From JAVBKA01 sp031546715 (GTDB lineage Bacteria > Bacillota > Clostridia > Oscillospirales > UBA929): DNA of 45,787 nt. Where the stretch lies: the NCBI GenBank assembly GCA_031546715.1, contig JAVBKA010000047.1, forward strand, positions 1 to 45,787. Direction: 5' to 3'. Each line of letters opens with the position of its first letter. The first letter of the stretch is position 1. Shown in pieces: positions 1 through 8,257 of the stretch. The notes beneath the pieces are model-generated. The model saw only the letters and a program-made list of their open reading frames with translations, did no database searches and was not told where the DNA came from. The position numbers were made by a program, and so were the translations under genes.

Positions 1-345
1 GTGAACTTTTCAAGTAAGATACATTCAAAACTAATCTCACACGCAGCGAAGCTCATGAGGGTGCAGCGTCACGCTGCAAAAGTTCACCGAGTGAACTTTT
101 CAAGTAAGATACAACAAAATTAATCTCACACGCAGCGAAGCTCACGAGGGTGCAGCGTCACGCTGCAAAAGTTCACCGAGTGAACTTTTCAAGTAAGATA
201 CATTCAAAACTAATCTCACACGCAGCGAAGCTCATGAGGGTGCAGCGTCACGCTGCAAAAGTTCGCCGAGTGAACTTTTCAAGTAAGATACAACAAAATT
301 AATCTCACACGCAGCGAAGCTCACGAGGGTGCAGCGTCACTCTGC
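1..345. repeat. Tandem array of four ~90-bp partition-type repeats
   Basis: Four units lie at 1-90, 91-179, 180-269 and 270-345. They alternate between two variants: units 1 and 3 are 90 bp, unit 2 is 89 bp, and unit 4, a partial copy, matches unit 2. Each unit starts with GTGAACTTTT, then carries a GCGAAGC..GAGGGT segment and the inverted repeat GCAGCGT-C-ACGCTGC (63-77, 152-166, 242-256). The junctions form a second inverted repeat, AAAAGTTCAC-CGA-GTGAACTTTT (78-100, 167-189, and 257-279 with one mismatch). The last unit has CACTCTGC instead of CACGCTGC, which breaks its palindrome; the copy before the second parB at the window end has the same change. No unique spacers are present, so this is not CRISPR. 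It lies directly upstream of parB, so a centromere-like parS cluster is the best guess. Confidence 0.85.
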
Positions 346-346
346 A

Positions 347-372
347 TTAAACAAAATAGTTATTTTGTTTAA
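347..372 (+). promoter_or_regulatory. Inverted repeat upstream of parB, possible operator
   Basis: A perfect inverted repeat with 12-bp arms (TTAAACAAAATA and its complement) and a 2-bp centre sits just before the parB ribosome binding site. At the window end, the second parB-like start has a related but different inverted repeat in the same place (ACACAATA arms, 45725-45744). Keeping a palindrome while the sequence changes suggests a functional operator or RNA hairpin that controls parB. Confidence 0.5.
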
Positions 373-391
373 TATATTGGAGGGTGTCATT

Positions 392-1252
392 ATGTCGTTA
401 AAGAAAAAAGATTTGTCTAGCCAGTCCCCGTCATCCGCTGCTGCTTTGTTGCCATCTTTGATGGCATCTATGGCAGTACCGCATATAGAATTGCCTGTTG
501 CGTCTCTTACGCCTGCTCCAGCTGATTGGAATTTCTTTTCGCCACTGCCTGACGGGAAATTTTTAGAACTGTGCGACTCTATTTCTCAGCATGGGCTAAT
601 TCATCCGCTTTTTATATGGGAAGCTCCAAACGGTGAAAAAATCATTTTATCCGGTCATAACCGTGTTCGTGCACTACAATCCCTATATGATGCCACAGGT
701 GACGCAAAATTCAACATCGCTCCCTGTGTCATCCGCCGCGACATATCAGAAGCCGAAGCACGCTCTTTGATAATAGACGCTAACTGGGTTGGACGTGTAC
801 TATCACCCTCCGAAAAAGCTCGCTGCGTTGCAAGACGATATGCCGAAACTGGCAGACTTGAGCGTGGCACGGGAATCCGTGCATACGACAAGGTAGCCAT
901 ACATTTTGGAATAAAAGCTACGCAAGTTTATAATTATATTAAAATTGCCTCCCTGCCTGACGAAGTTCTCAAAAAAGTTGACAGTGGTGCAATTTCACTT
1001 AAAGCCGCAGCAATGCTGACAAAGCTTACAGAACCACGGCTTGAAGGACTTCTTGAGACATTAGGCGAAAATCTCAGCACAGAAAGCATTAAAAATACAT
1101 TAAATGAAGACAATGTTGAAACTCTAAAATTTACTGTTCCGTATTATTTAGTCGAAAGTGTTAAAGCTGCTGTGGACGTCGTTTTAAATCAACCCCATCT
1201 TGCCCCGCAGCGTGACGCTGCGCCCAACAGGGCTTCGCCATGTTCTCGATAA
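392..1252 (+). CDS. ParB-like partition protein
   Basis: This is a 286-residue ParB/Spo0J-type DNA-binding protein that should load on centromere sites and work with ParA in plasmid segregation. Residues about 31-130 form the ParB N-terminal domain, with the box SGHNRVRALQ at 87-96 in place of the usual G-x-R-R motif. A helix-turn-helix follows at about 166-210 (KVAIHFGIKATQVYNYIKIA). The start at 392 is chosen because GGAGGG lies at 379-384; an upstream in-frame ATG at 329 falls inside the repeat array and has no ribosome binding site. The last 15 residues (PQRDAAPNRASPCSR) are encoded by the left half of the palindromic repeat at 1207-1361, so the natural C-terminus may have been replaced when the repeat arose. 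The partner ParA in this window is at 44602-45564, and a second parB-like start follows it. Confidence 0.85.
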   Translation: MSLKKKDLSSQSPSSAAALLPSLMASMAVPHIELPVASLTPAPADWNFFSPLPDGKFLELCDSISQHGLIHPLFIWEAPNGEKIILSGHNRVRALQSLYDATGDAKFNIAPCVIRRDISEAEARSLIIDANWVGRVLSPSEKARCVARRYAETGRLERGTGIRAYDKVAIHFGIKATQVYNYIKIASLPDEVLKKVDSGAISLKAAAMLTKLTEPRLEGLLETLGENLSTESIKNTLNEDNVETLKFTVPYYLVESVKAAVDVVLNQPHLAPQRDAAPNRASPCSR

Positions 1253-1361
1253 AACTTGCGGCTAACCTCTGAAAAGTTCACCGAGTGAACTTTTCAGCCA
1301 ACCCACCTACAAACTAATCTAAATATGCAGCGAAGCTCTAGAGGGTGCAGCGTCACGCTGC
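1207..1361. repeat. 155-bp imperfect palindrome between parB and rep
   Basis: The left side reads GCAGCGTGACGCTGC, then GGGCTTCGCC. The right side mirrors it with GCGAAGC..GAGGGTGCAGCGT and CACGCTGC. The centre is a perfect 12-bp inverted repeat (TGAAAAGTTCAC and its complement, 1270-1281 and 1285-1296) around CGA. A second copy of the same length, organisation and symmetry lies at 45565-45719 between parA and the next parB. The left side overlaps the parB stop and the right side ends 1 bp before the rep Shine-Dalgarno. It may be a ParB-binding centromere, a Rep operator or a bidirectional terminator. Only the repeat structure itself is certain. Confidence 0.85.
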
Positions 1362-1372
1362 CGGAGGGTGTT

Positions 1373-3031
1373 ATGAAAAAAACGTTGTTACGGGCAGTTA
1401 ATGATATGAATCATATTTTAATGTCCTTTAATGAAAAACTGATTAACGAAGTGGTTTTGCGTACATTTGTAAACCTTTGTGCAAGGATTGCAAAAAATTC
1501 TCCTCCCACTATAGTTGCGCATATTACAAAACTTATTGAGCTTGAGTATATGCCTGAACAGCAAGAGGAAAACTCACTTTGGGAAGAGGCAAGCCTATTT
1601 AATTTTTATTTAGTAAGATATAGCTTTGAACAAGCAGGAATAAATTTTCACCCAGAACTTTTTAAGAAAATATACACATTAAGCGTAGCAATGTTACCAG
1701 AAAACGAAGCTAATCCATTGCTAATTTCAATACCAAGTCATATACTTTATGAAAAATTAGCCATGGCCGTTGCCACTGGAAAAAAAGGCTCATTTACAAG
1801 CGAAAATTCCGACAAATGGCCTACACATCATGTTATAGAAAAATCTTTATCCGCAAATTTTCTCATGCGCCCATCCTTTGACAGACCGCTAAGCCTTATT
1901 GAAAGCTCCCCTGGATATACTTCACTTTTACAGCTGATGCAAACTAGGCTAACTCATCTTGATGAGCTGACAATGGATGTAATGCACATAATTTGCGCAC
2001 GCTGGCTAGAAGCAAATCCAAGCACATCAACAGAACAAATACGCTTAACAGCAGACGATATTTTAGAAGCCAGAGGACTAAAACGTCACTTAAATGCAGA
2101 CGGCAGACGAGGGGGCTTCACACGAGAGCAAAGAGACAGTATCCACCTGCGAATGGCGGCACTTTCTTCCCTATGGGTAAGCGTAAATGATATGCGTATT
2201 ACAGTGTTAGAGAGTGGAAAACGTGTGCGAAAATCCACCAGATATGAATCCCCTGCCTTGGTAATTACTGGTCGTTTTGGTGAAATTAGCGAAGATGGTG
2301 ACGTAGATTTATGGACATGGAATGTACGCCCAGGAGACGTATTTTCTGCTTTTTTGCTAGATCCAGCCAGCAGAGAAATTGGACTTTTTCCAGAAAAATC
2401 TTTAACCTATGACCCAATACGCCAGAGCTGGGAAAAAAAGTTATCCTTTTATTTATCATGGCAATGGAGAATTCAACGGTCAAAAGGCTACTTTAAGCCA
2501 TACAAAGTACAAACGTTGCTGAACGCCATTCACGAAGAAATAGATACCGCACATCCAGTACGAACCAGAGAGCGACTAGAAAAAGCTCTTGACACACTAG
2601 AAGAAGATAAGCTAATTCAAAAATGGCAATACGGAAGAAGCTGTCATGAAGAAGAGCTTCCCTTAAAGGGCTGGCACTCTGCTTGGTTAAATTGGAACAT
2701 AAACATTAAGCCCACAAAACAAATAATAACCCCCATACTTCAAAATGAAGACCCCAAAGAAAACCAACTGTCACTTTTTAATATATCCGATGAAATACCA
2801 ACAAAAGATGACCCAAATGCAGATAACTGTGAACAAAAATCTATTGCTTCTTGTCCACCAGATTATGCAGAAACGTTAAAATCACTAAGAGCAACTGCAG
2901 GTCTTTCTCAGGGGCAAGCAGCCGCAAAATTAGGGGTTGCAAGAACCCTAATTAATCAGGTTGAATCAGGCAAAAAAACAGCCTCTGCAGCACTGATTTT
3001 GAAGATAGAAAAATGGGCAAAAAACCCCTAG
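1373..3031 (+). CDS. Probable plasmid replication initiator with C-terminal XRE HTH
   Basis: The product is a 552-residue protein whose N-terminal ~480 residues I do not recognise as a specific family. The C-terminus (about 495-545) is a clear XRE/HTH_3 domain: LKSLRATAGLSQGQAAAKLG, then RTLINQVESGKK. The start at 1373 follows GGAGGG at 1363-1368; an in-frame ATG at 1325 lies within the repeat. The replication role is inferred from position. The gene follows parB, its stop codon overlaps the first GGTGTCAC box of an iteron region, and a primase-helicase comes next. The HTH could bind these iterons or repress its own promoter. An alternative is a large regulatory protein of the partition operon. 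Confidence 0.6.
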   Translation: MKKTLLRAVNDMNHILMSFNEKLINEVVLRTFVNLCARIAKNSPPTIVAHITKLIELEYMPEQQEENSLWEEASLFNFYLVRYSFEQAGINFHPELFKKIYTLSVAMLPENEANPLLISIPSHILYEKLAMAVATGKKGSFTSENSDKWPTHHVIEKSLSANFLMRPSFDRPLSLIESSPGYTSLLQLMQTRLTHLDELTMDVMHIICARWLEANPSTSTEQIRLTADDILEARGLKRHLNADGRRGGFTREQRDSIHLRMAALSSLWVSVNDMRITVLESGKRVRKSTRYESPALVITGRFGEISEDGDVDLWTWNVRPGDVFSAFLLDPASREIGLFPEKSLTYDPIRQSWEKKLSFYLSWQWRIQRSKGYFKPYKVQTLLNAIHEEIDTAHPVRTRERLEKALDTLEEDKLIQKWQYGRSCHEEELPLKGWHSAWLNWNINIKPTKQIITPILQNEDPKENQLSLFNISDEIPTKDDPNADNCEQKSIASCPPDYAETLKSLRATAGLSQGQAAAKLGVARTLINQVESGKKTASAALILKIEKWAKNP

Positions 3032-3230
3032 GTGTCACGAAAAAAAGGGCAAATGTCGCCACCATCCTGTCGCAATGTCGCCATTACCCTGTCGCAATGT
3101 CGCCATTACCCTGTCGCAAGCACTTTTTATAAGCCTTGCAGCGCAACGGTTTCAGCGAGGTGTCACAGCTTAACTATATTTAACTATATTTAACCGAACG
3201 TGACAGGCGTGACACCCTGTTCACACGTGC
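3031..3230. other. Candidate replication origin (oriV) with iterons
   Basis: Three exact 22-bp tandem iterons lie head to tail at 3052-3073, 3074-3095 and 3096-3117; each begins AATGTCGCCA and ends CCTGTCGC, and the first differs from the others at two positions. The box GGTGTCAC occurs at 3031-3038 and 3159-3166, and inverted as GTGACACC at 3209-3216. An AT-rich tandem 10-mer (TAACTATATT twice, 3171-3190) could be the melting region. Iterons plus an AT-rich repeat between a probable initiator and a primase-helicase is the classic layout of an iteron origin. There is no other coding content in this gap. Confidence 0.65.
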
Positions 3231-3236
3231 TATAAT
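3209..3236 (+). promoter_or_regulatory. Promoter of the primase-helicase gene
   Basis: The -10 hexamer TATAAT lies at 3231-3236. A weak -35, GTGACA, lies at 3209-3214 with 16-bp spacing. The -35 falls inside the inverted GTGACACC box, so a protein binding the origin boxes (probably the upstream HTH protein) would also block this promoter. Confidence 0.55.
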
Positions 3237-3274
3237 AAAATAAAATTTTATGATTTTCTTGCACGGAGGGCTGT

Positions 3275-4996
3275 ATGGAAATAAGAGAATTTACCTCACT
3301 TTTGAAAAAAATAAAACGTCAAAAAGATGGGTATATCGCCTGCTGTCCTGCCCATGATGATAAAACACCTTCACTTTCCATTAAATCTGCTGAAGACGGT
3401 AAAATTTTGCTTCATTGTTTTGCTGGTTGTGATACTTCATCTATTTTGTCAACAATGAAACTTACGGAATCCGATTTATTTCCACAAGAAAAACAAAAAA
3501 TTATTAAAAAAAATTCACCAACTCTAAAAAAAATATATACATATTGCGATATTAATAACAACCCCATTTTTGAAGTATGCCGCTACGAGCCCAAGGACTT
3601 TCGCATACGCCATTTTGGGAATGGGGGGTACATCTATGGGCTAGGGGACATCCAGCCCGTCTTGTACAACCTCCCAGAGGCATCACAAGCGGATACGGTG
3701 TATATATGCGAAGGTGAAAAGGACGCAGACTTACTAATTGCCCATGGACTTGCGGCAACGACTGCTCCAATGGGAGCGGGAAAATGGCGAGAGAGCTATA
3801 CTGAGCAGCTTTTGCATGTAAAAAAAGTTGTAATCATCCCGGACTGTGACAGCGCAGGGAAAAAACATGCGTATCAAATTATAAAAGCCATGAACAAAAT
3901 ACCCTGCGAAATTATTGACCTTAAATCAATTGACCCAAGCTTACCTGATAAATCTGATGTATCAGATTTATTAAAAAACCATACACTTGATGAACTACTA
4001 TCAGCTCCTCGAATAGCAGGTGAAAACTATTTAACTGATAATGTAAATGTTTCAGACCAAACAGCAACCATTATTCTTCAAAACTATGTTAAAAATAATT
4101 TTTGGGCAGATATTAATAAAAATAAAGATTCTTTTTTTATGCGTACTGGGTTTCCCTCGCTAGATAAAATTTTAGGTAACACATTGTCCCCAGGATTATA
4201 CATACTTGGCGCAGTATCATCTCTTGGTAAAAGTGCTTTTTGTTCTCAATTATGCGATACATGGGCATTACAACACCATCATGTATTGTTTTTTTCCTTA
4301 GAAATGTCTGTGCATGAAATGACAGCAAGAACACTCGCAAGACTATTATTTCAGCATAAACCAGAGCAAGAAACATCCATTACTACTGGAGATATTTTAC
4401 GAGGAAACGTAGATAAGCTAAAACTTACAGAAATAATTGAAAATCAATTATCAAATTTTGACAAGTATATTACATACGCAGAAGGTAATTTTAATATAGG
4501 AGTTTCTCAAGTGCGTAGCATTTGCGAGGAATACAAAGAAACATATAGCGTAAAACCAATTGTTTTTATTGATTATTTACAAGTTTTGACGCCTTCATCA
4601 GCACGGTTGACAGATAAGCAATCTGTAGATTATAATGTAGTCGAATTAAAACGAATTTCTAGAGATTTAGACATACCAATTATTGCGGTTTCTTCACTAA
4701 ACAGGCAAAATTATAACGAAGAATTGAACTTTTCAGCGTTCAAAGAGTCAGGGGCAATTGAGTACTCTGCAGATTTTGTAATGGGCCTGCAAGCATCAGG
4801 AGTTTCAGCAGCAGCGTCAAATATGGCGGTTGACGAAAAAAAACTAACAAGACAGATTGCACAGTGCGTTAAAACTGTAAAAATGCAGATACCTAGACAG
4901 TTGGAAGCAGTGGTGCTGAAGAATCGGCGGGGTGAGGCTATGGGCAAGTTTGAGCTTAGGTATTGGCCGGGGCAGAATTGGTTTGAGGAAGGGTAG
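3275..4996 (+). CDS. Plasmid primase-helicase (CHC2/Toprim + DnaB-type RecA domain)
   Basis: This 573-residue bifunctional protein resembles phage T7 gp4 in domain order. An N-terminal zinc ribbon (C24, H27, C48, C52) is followed by a Toprim primase core with CEGEKDAD at 145-152 and the acidic pair at D190/D192. The C-terminal DnaB-like RecA domain has Walker A GAVSSLGKS (312-320) and Walker B VFIDYLQV (430-437). It should unwind DNA and make primers at the plasmid origin just upstream. The start follows GGAGGG at 3265-3270. The last 406 bases of the gene are duplicated, inverted and decayed at 38542-38936. The glycan cargo begins right after this stop codon. Confidence 0.9.
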   Translation: MEIREFTSLLKKIKRQKDGYIACCPAHDDKTPSLSIKSAEDGKILLHCFAGCDTSSILSTMKLTESDLFPQEKQKIIKKNSPTLKKIYTYCDINNNPIFEVCRYEPKDFRIRHFGNGGYIYGLGDIQPVLYNLPEASQADTVYICEGEKDADLLIAHGLAATTAPMGAGKWRESYTEQLLHVKKVVIIPDCDSAGKKHAYQIIKAMNKIPCEIIDLKSIDPSLPDKSDVSDLLKNHTLDELLSAPRIAGENYLTDNVNVSDQTATIILQNYVKNNFWADINKNKDSFFMRTGFPSLDKILGNTLSPGLYILGAVSSLGKSAFCSQLCDTWALQHHHVLFFSLEMSVHEMTARTLARLLFQHKPEQETSITTGDILRGNVDKLKLTEIIENQLSNFDKYITYAEGNFNIGVSQVRSICEEYKETYSVKPIVFIDYLQVLTPSSARLTDKQSVDYNVVELKRISRDLDIPIIAVSSLNRQNYNEELNFSAFKESGAIEYSADFVMGLQASGVSAAASNMAVDEKKLTRQIAQCVKTVKMQIPRQLEAVVLKNRRGEAMGKFELRYWPGQNWFEEG

Positions 4997-5207
4997 GTCG
5001 TGAGGATACGCGAATTAAGGGAACGATATAATTCGGTATAGTTAATCACATAAAATGGCATATAAATGCGTTTTTACTAGTTTCTTACAACTTTTATATT
5101 TAAACCACTTAACAAATTAACACCAAGTGCACAACTATCTTGTAATCAGCCGATACTACTGTGTTTTACACATAGTAATATATTTGTTTTAAGGATGTGA
5201 ATTCTGG

Positions 5208-6077
5208 GTGAGCAATGTAAAAAATAATTGTACGTTAGTTGTTTGCAGTTGCGATAGATATGAGGATTTATGGTTTCCCTTCTTTGAAATGTTTTCTATT
5301 AATTGGGCAAATTGTCCTTATCCTGTTGTTTTAAATACAGAGTCGAAGAGCTTTTCTCACCCTAAGGTATCAGTAAAGACTCAGCAGCTATATATTAACA
5401 CTGCAACACCTCCATGGGCTCGACGACTTATCGAGACGCTTAAAAAGATTGACACTGAATACGTTTTTTTGACACTGGATGATTTTTTTATTGTTGAGCC
5501 TGTAAATCAGAGTAAAATTGATGAATGCATAGGCTATATGGAAAAAGATCGTAACATCGGCGCATTTCAGTTTGAAAGCGCTGGATATTCGCCAGCCCGT
5601 ACGAGAAAAAGTGGTACGCCTGGCGATGATCATAATCCATCTAAAATAACCGGGTTTTTTATTAAAAATCATAAACGTCACTGGAAGTGTCAAGTTGTCC
5701 CTTCTATTTGGCGAAGAAAAACCTTAATCAAGTATTTACGACCACACGAAAGTGCATGGGGATGGGAAGCTTGGGGCAGCATGCGTGCGCGTAGATATAA
5801 AGAAGATATTTATGGCGAAATTAACACCGACGACATGGTTTATAAGTTTGCATTTGAGCCAAGGATGGGTGGTGCATCAGCTGTTGTAAATGGTAAGTGG
5901 GTAGTTAGTGCAGTTGATTCTGTATTTAAAACGTATGGAATAGAAGTTGATTATTTAGGACTTGGCACAACGACAATTGAGGCTTATTCAAGCGCCACTT
6001 TAAACGGAACTATATTAAAAATGCCAATTCCTATGATTATTAAAAAAACTATTGGAGTAATAAAATCCTTAATATAA
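5208..6077 (+). CDS. Glycosyltransferase-like protein
   Basis: The 289-residue protein starts with GTG, chosen for AAGGATG at 5191-5197. The N-terminus (LVVCSCDRYEDLW) and the segment VFLTLDDFFIV at about 86-96 resemble GT-A nucleotide-sugar transferases, the DD pair being the likely metal-binding motif. A tryptophan-rich stretch (ESAWGWEAWGSMRARR) follows near residue 184. The C-terminus is hydrophobic and basic, as in membrane-associated transferases. It is the first gene of the cargo, 211 bp after the helicase stop; that gap holds no other gene. The sugar it transfers cannot be told from sequence. Confidence 0.65.
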   Translation: MSNVKNNCTLVVCSCDRYEDLWFPFFEMFSINWANCPYPVVLNTESKSFSHPKVSVKTQQLYINTATPPWARRLIETLKKIDTEYVFLTLDDFFIVEPVNQSKIDECIGYMEKDRNIGAFQFESAGYSPARTRKSGTPGDDHNPSKITGFFIKNHKRHWKCQVVPSIWRRKTLIKYLRPHESAWGWEAWGSMRARRYKEDIYGEINTDDMVYKFAFEPRMGGASAVVNGKWVVSAVDSVFKTYGIEVDYLGLGTTTIEAYSSATLNGTILKMPIPMIIKKTIGVIKSLI

Positions 6078-6093
6078 AATTTTATTACTCCAG

Positions 6094-6136
6094 AGTGATA
6101 TTCCAGAACAACCAAGAGTTGTTCTGGAATATCACT
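6094..6136 (+). terminator. Perfect 19-bp-arm hairpin between two glycan genes
   Basis: The arms lie at 6094-6112 and 6118-6136, pair perfectly and have a 5-base loop (CAAGA). There is no T-run after it, so it is a poor intrinsic terminator. It ends 3 bases before the GGAGGT ribosome binding site (6140-6145) of the next gene. An mRNA processing or stability hairpin, or a translational control element, is equally possible. Confidence 0.5.
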
Positions 6137-6153
6137 TGTGGAGGTATGTTACA

Positions 6154-7287
6154 TTGGATTTTTATTTTGCAGGCGGTCCATATTATATTTTTCACCAAAT
6201 AAATCTAGCTTTACATGAAAACAAAGGTCACCCCGGCGACCTAATTATTGCCGACATCTTTGACGGGGCAGTAGAAATTGCCCAGAAGATTAGAACGGCA
6301 AAAATTTTTGAAAATGTATATCTTCTAGATAAACGCCAAAGCGTTTTAGTCAGCGGGATTCCAAATCGAACATTGCTACGTAAGGTCGTTGGAAGGTTAG
6401 GTCGGGAATTTTTAAATCTCCCGTTTATATTATCTCAGCATAAATATAAGGGCTTTCCTTTCTATGGGAAACAATATAGATATATTTACACAGGGCTTCA
6501 AGATGGCTTTTTAAATACTTTTTATGTAAAACAAATAAAAAATGGAGGGAAATTTTTTTTGGTCGATGATGGGCTAGGCGATAGAACTCGGCATATGTTT
6601 GATATGCCGTTATTTTATAAAATATTTTCCTATTTTGGCTCACAATCTTACTATCAATATATTTCAGGCGCATATTTTTATTCATTGGATTGCATTACTG
6701 GAAAAGCGTATTATCCTTTCTTAGAACAGATCAAGCCCCAGCCTTCGGACAAAGAGATTTTTGCTAAAATCTTTGATTACCATACTGAAGATGACCAAAT
6801 GTTGCGCTATCCATTTATATATTATACGCTTGGTCGAACAAAAGAAGATTATCTACAAAACGAAATTAGCCTAATACGAAATGCAATAGGAAAATCATTA
6901 CAAACCGGATTTGCTCTGAAAATGCACCCTTGGGACGGTCCTTCTATTAGCGGGTTTCCTCTATTAGAATCAACACTCCCTTTTGAAGTTGCTTGTCTTT
7001 TCCATGATATGGACAACAAAGTTTTAATTGCATCACACTCTGCGGTTTTGTTTAATTCTAAATTTATTTACGATAAAGAACCTTATCTTATATTTATGTG
7101 GAAACTTATTGGCATACCAACAAGTGAAATTATTTTTTCCGATTTAACTCTTGATCAAATAGTTCAACACATGCTAATTGACAGGTATCGTAATCCTAAA
7201 AAAATATTTATACCCGAATCTGTAGAAGAGCTTGTTGAAATACTGGATAAACTTTCAAAGATTTTACAAGGAGGAAGCGATGTCTAA
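6154..7287 (+). CDS. Polysialyltransferase-like glycosyltransferase
   Basis: The 377-residue protein has the look of capsule sialyl/polysialyltransferases of the GT52 type. Features are the N-terminal FYFAGGPYYIFHQIN, the central acidic segment FFLVDDGLGDRTRH, the LKMHPWDGP motif near residue 280 (the HP motif of the group), and a C-terminal ASHSAVLFNSKFIYDKEP segment matching the usual S-S-A region. It would transfer a CMP-activated nonulosonic acid, and the CMP-sugar genes lie just downstream on the other strand. TTG at 6154 is chosen because GGAGGT lies 8 bases before it; the longer reading frame from 6136 has no ribosome binding site. Its end overlaps the next gene by 8 bases. The family assignment is by motif resemblance only. 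Confidence 0.6.
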   Translation: MDFYFAGGPYYIFHQINLALHENKGHPGDLIIADIFDGAVEIAQKIRTAKIFENVYLLDKRQSVLVSGIPNRTLLRKVVGRLGREFLNLPFILSQHKYKGFPFYGKQYRYIYTGLQDGFLNTFYVKQIKNGGKFFLVDDGLGDRTRHMFDMPLFYKIFSYFGSQSYYQYISGAYFYSLDCITGKAYYPFLEQIKPQPSDKEIFAKIFDYHTEDDQMLRYPFIYYTLGRTKEDYLQNEISLIRNAIGKSLQTGFALKMHPWDGPSISGFPLLESTLPFEVACLFHDMDNKVLIASHSAVLFNSKFIYDKEPYLIFMWKLIGIPTSEIIFSDLTLDQIVQHMLIDRYRNPKKIFIPESVEELVEILDKLSKILQGGSDV

Positions 7288-8257
7288 TATTGCGATAATT
7301 GGAGCAGGCGGACTAGGGTCGAGGCATTTACAGTCTGTTGCACAAATGAAAAGAGATATATGTATTCAAGTTGTGGATGTATCTCGCGATTCACTGGAAA
7401 AATCAGCTGTTCTATATAACCAAGTCACGCATGATTTTGTTAGCAAGGTCGAATTTTTCGAGGATATTGCATCGCTTAGCACTAATCTGGATGCGGTCAT
7501 TATTGCAACAACGTCAAAACCAAGACTACACATACTAGAGACCCTTTTGTCACAAAAGAAAGTTAAAAATATAGTGCTCGAGAAATTTTTGTTTCCAAGT
7601 ATTGCTGATTATGATGAGGCGGAAAAATTACTATCAGCACACGGGTGTAACGTGTGGGTCAATTGCCCACGCCGAGAATGGACATCATATGATAAAATCA
7701 GGCAACTATTCATTAACGAAAAACTACTGCAAGTCTCTGTTTGCGGGTCAAATTGGGGCCTTGGGTGTAATTCCATACATTTTTTAGATCTGATTTCGTT
7801 TCTTACTGGCAAAACTAATGATGTAACGTGGGATATTAGTCGTCTTGACTGTGGAACTACTGCTAGCAAGCGATCAGGGTATATTGAATTTTCAGGAACT
7901 CTGTTAGGGCAGTTTAATAATGGCAGTAATTTTACCTTAACTAGTCATTCAACGGGACAACTTCCTGTTGTAATCGAACTTTTAAGTGATCAAGCTAGAT
8001 GTATTGTTTTCGAATATTGTCAGAGAGTTTTTATTTCTACCGCATCAAATAACTGGACGATAGATGAATGTACATTTGATACGCCATACCAAAGTCAGAT
8101 TACAGGAAGAATTATTAATGATATTTTAGATACAGGGGCATGCAAGTTACCGACATATATTGAATCTTCGGCTATGCACAAGCCACTACTCACTGCATTT
8201 TTAAAGCACGTAAATATTAATAAAAATGACGAGGTGACGGAATGTTTAATAACTTAG
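7280..8257 (+). CDS. Gfo/Idh/MocA-family sugar oxidoreductase
   Basis: The 325-residue protein has an N-terminal Rossmann fold (IAIIGAGGLGSRHL) that binds NAD(P). The usual E-K-P motif appears as LEKFLFPS, so the proline is replaced. The family oxidises or reduces a sugar ring carbon. The start at 7280 follows AAGGAGG and overlaps the previous stop by 8 bases, so the two are probably translationally coupled. It is paired with a second, only distantly similar member of the same family at 8242-9198. Such dehydrogenases often accompany nonulosonic-acid genes, but the substrate is unknown. Confidence 0.75.
   Translation: MSNIAIIGAGGLGSRHLQSVAQMKRDICIQVVDVSRDSLEKSAVLYNQVTHDFVSKVEFFEDIASLSTNLDAVIIATTSKPRLHILETLLSQKKVKNIVLEKFLFPSIADYDEAEKLLSAHGCNVWVNCPRREWTSYDKIRQLFINEKLLQVSVCGSNWGLGCNSIHFLDLISFLTGKTNDVTWDISRLDCGTTASKRSGYIEFSGTLLGQFNNGSNFTLTSHSTGQLPVVIELLSDQARCIVFEYCQRVFISTASNNWTIDECTFDTPYQSQITGRIINDILDTGACKLPTYIESSAMHKPLLTAFLKHVNINKNDEVTECLIT

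Noticed and set aside
1..345. Repeat array read as a CRISPR array
   Set aside because: The units are ~90 bp and adjacent, with no unique spacers and no cas genes. They match the palindromic module around parA and parB.
4997..5207. Insertion sequence or transposon end at the cargo boundary
   Set aside because: No transposase, terminal inverted repeat or target duplication is visible; the boundary is marked only by the helicase stop.
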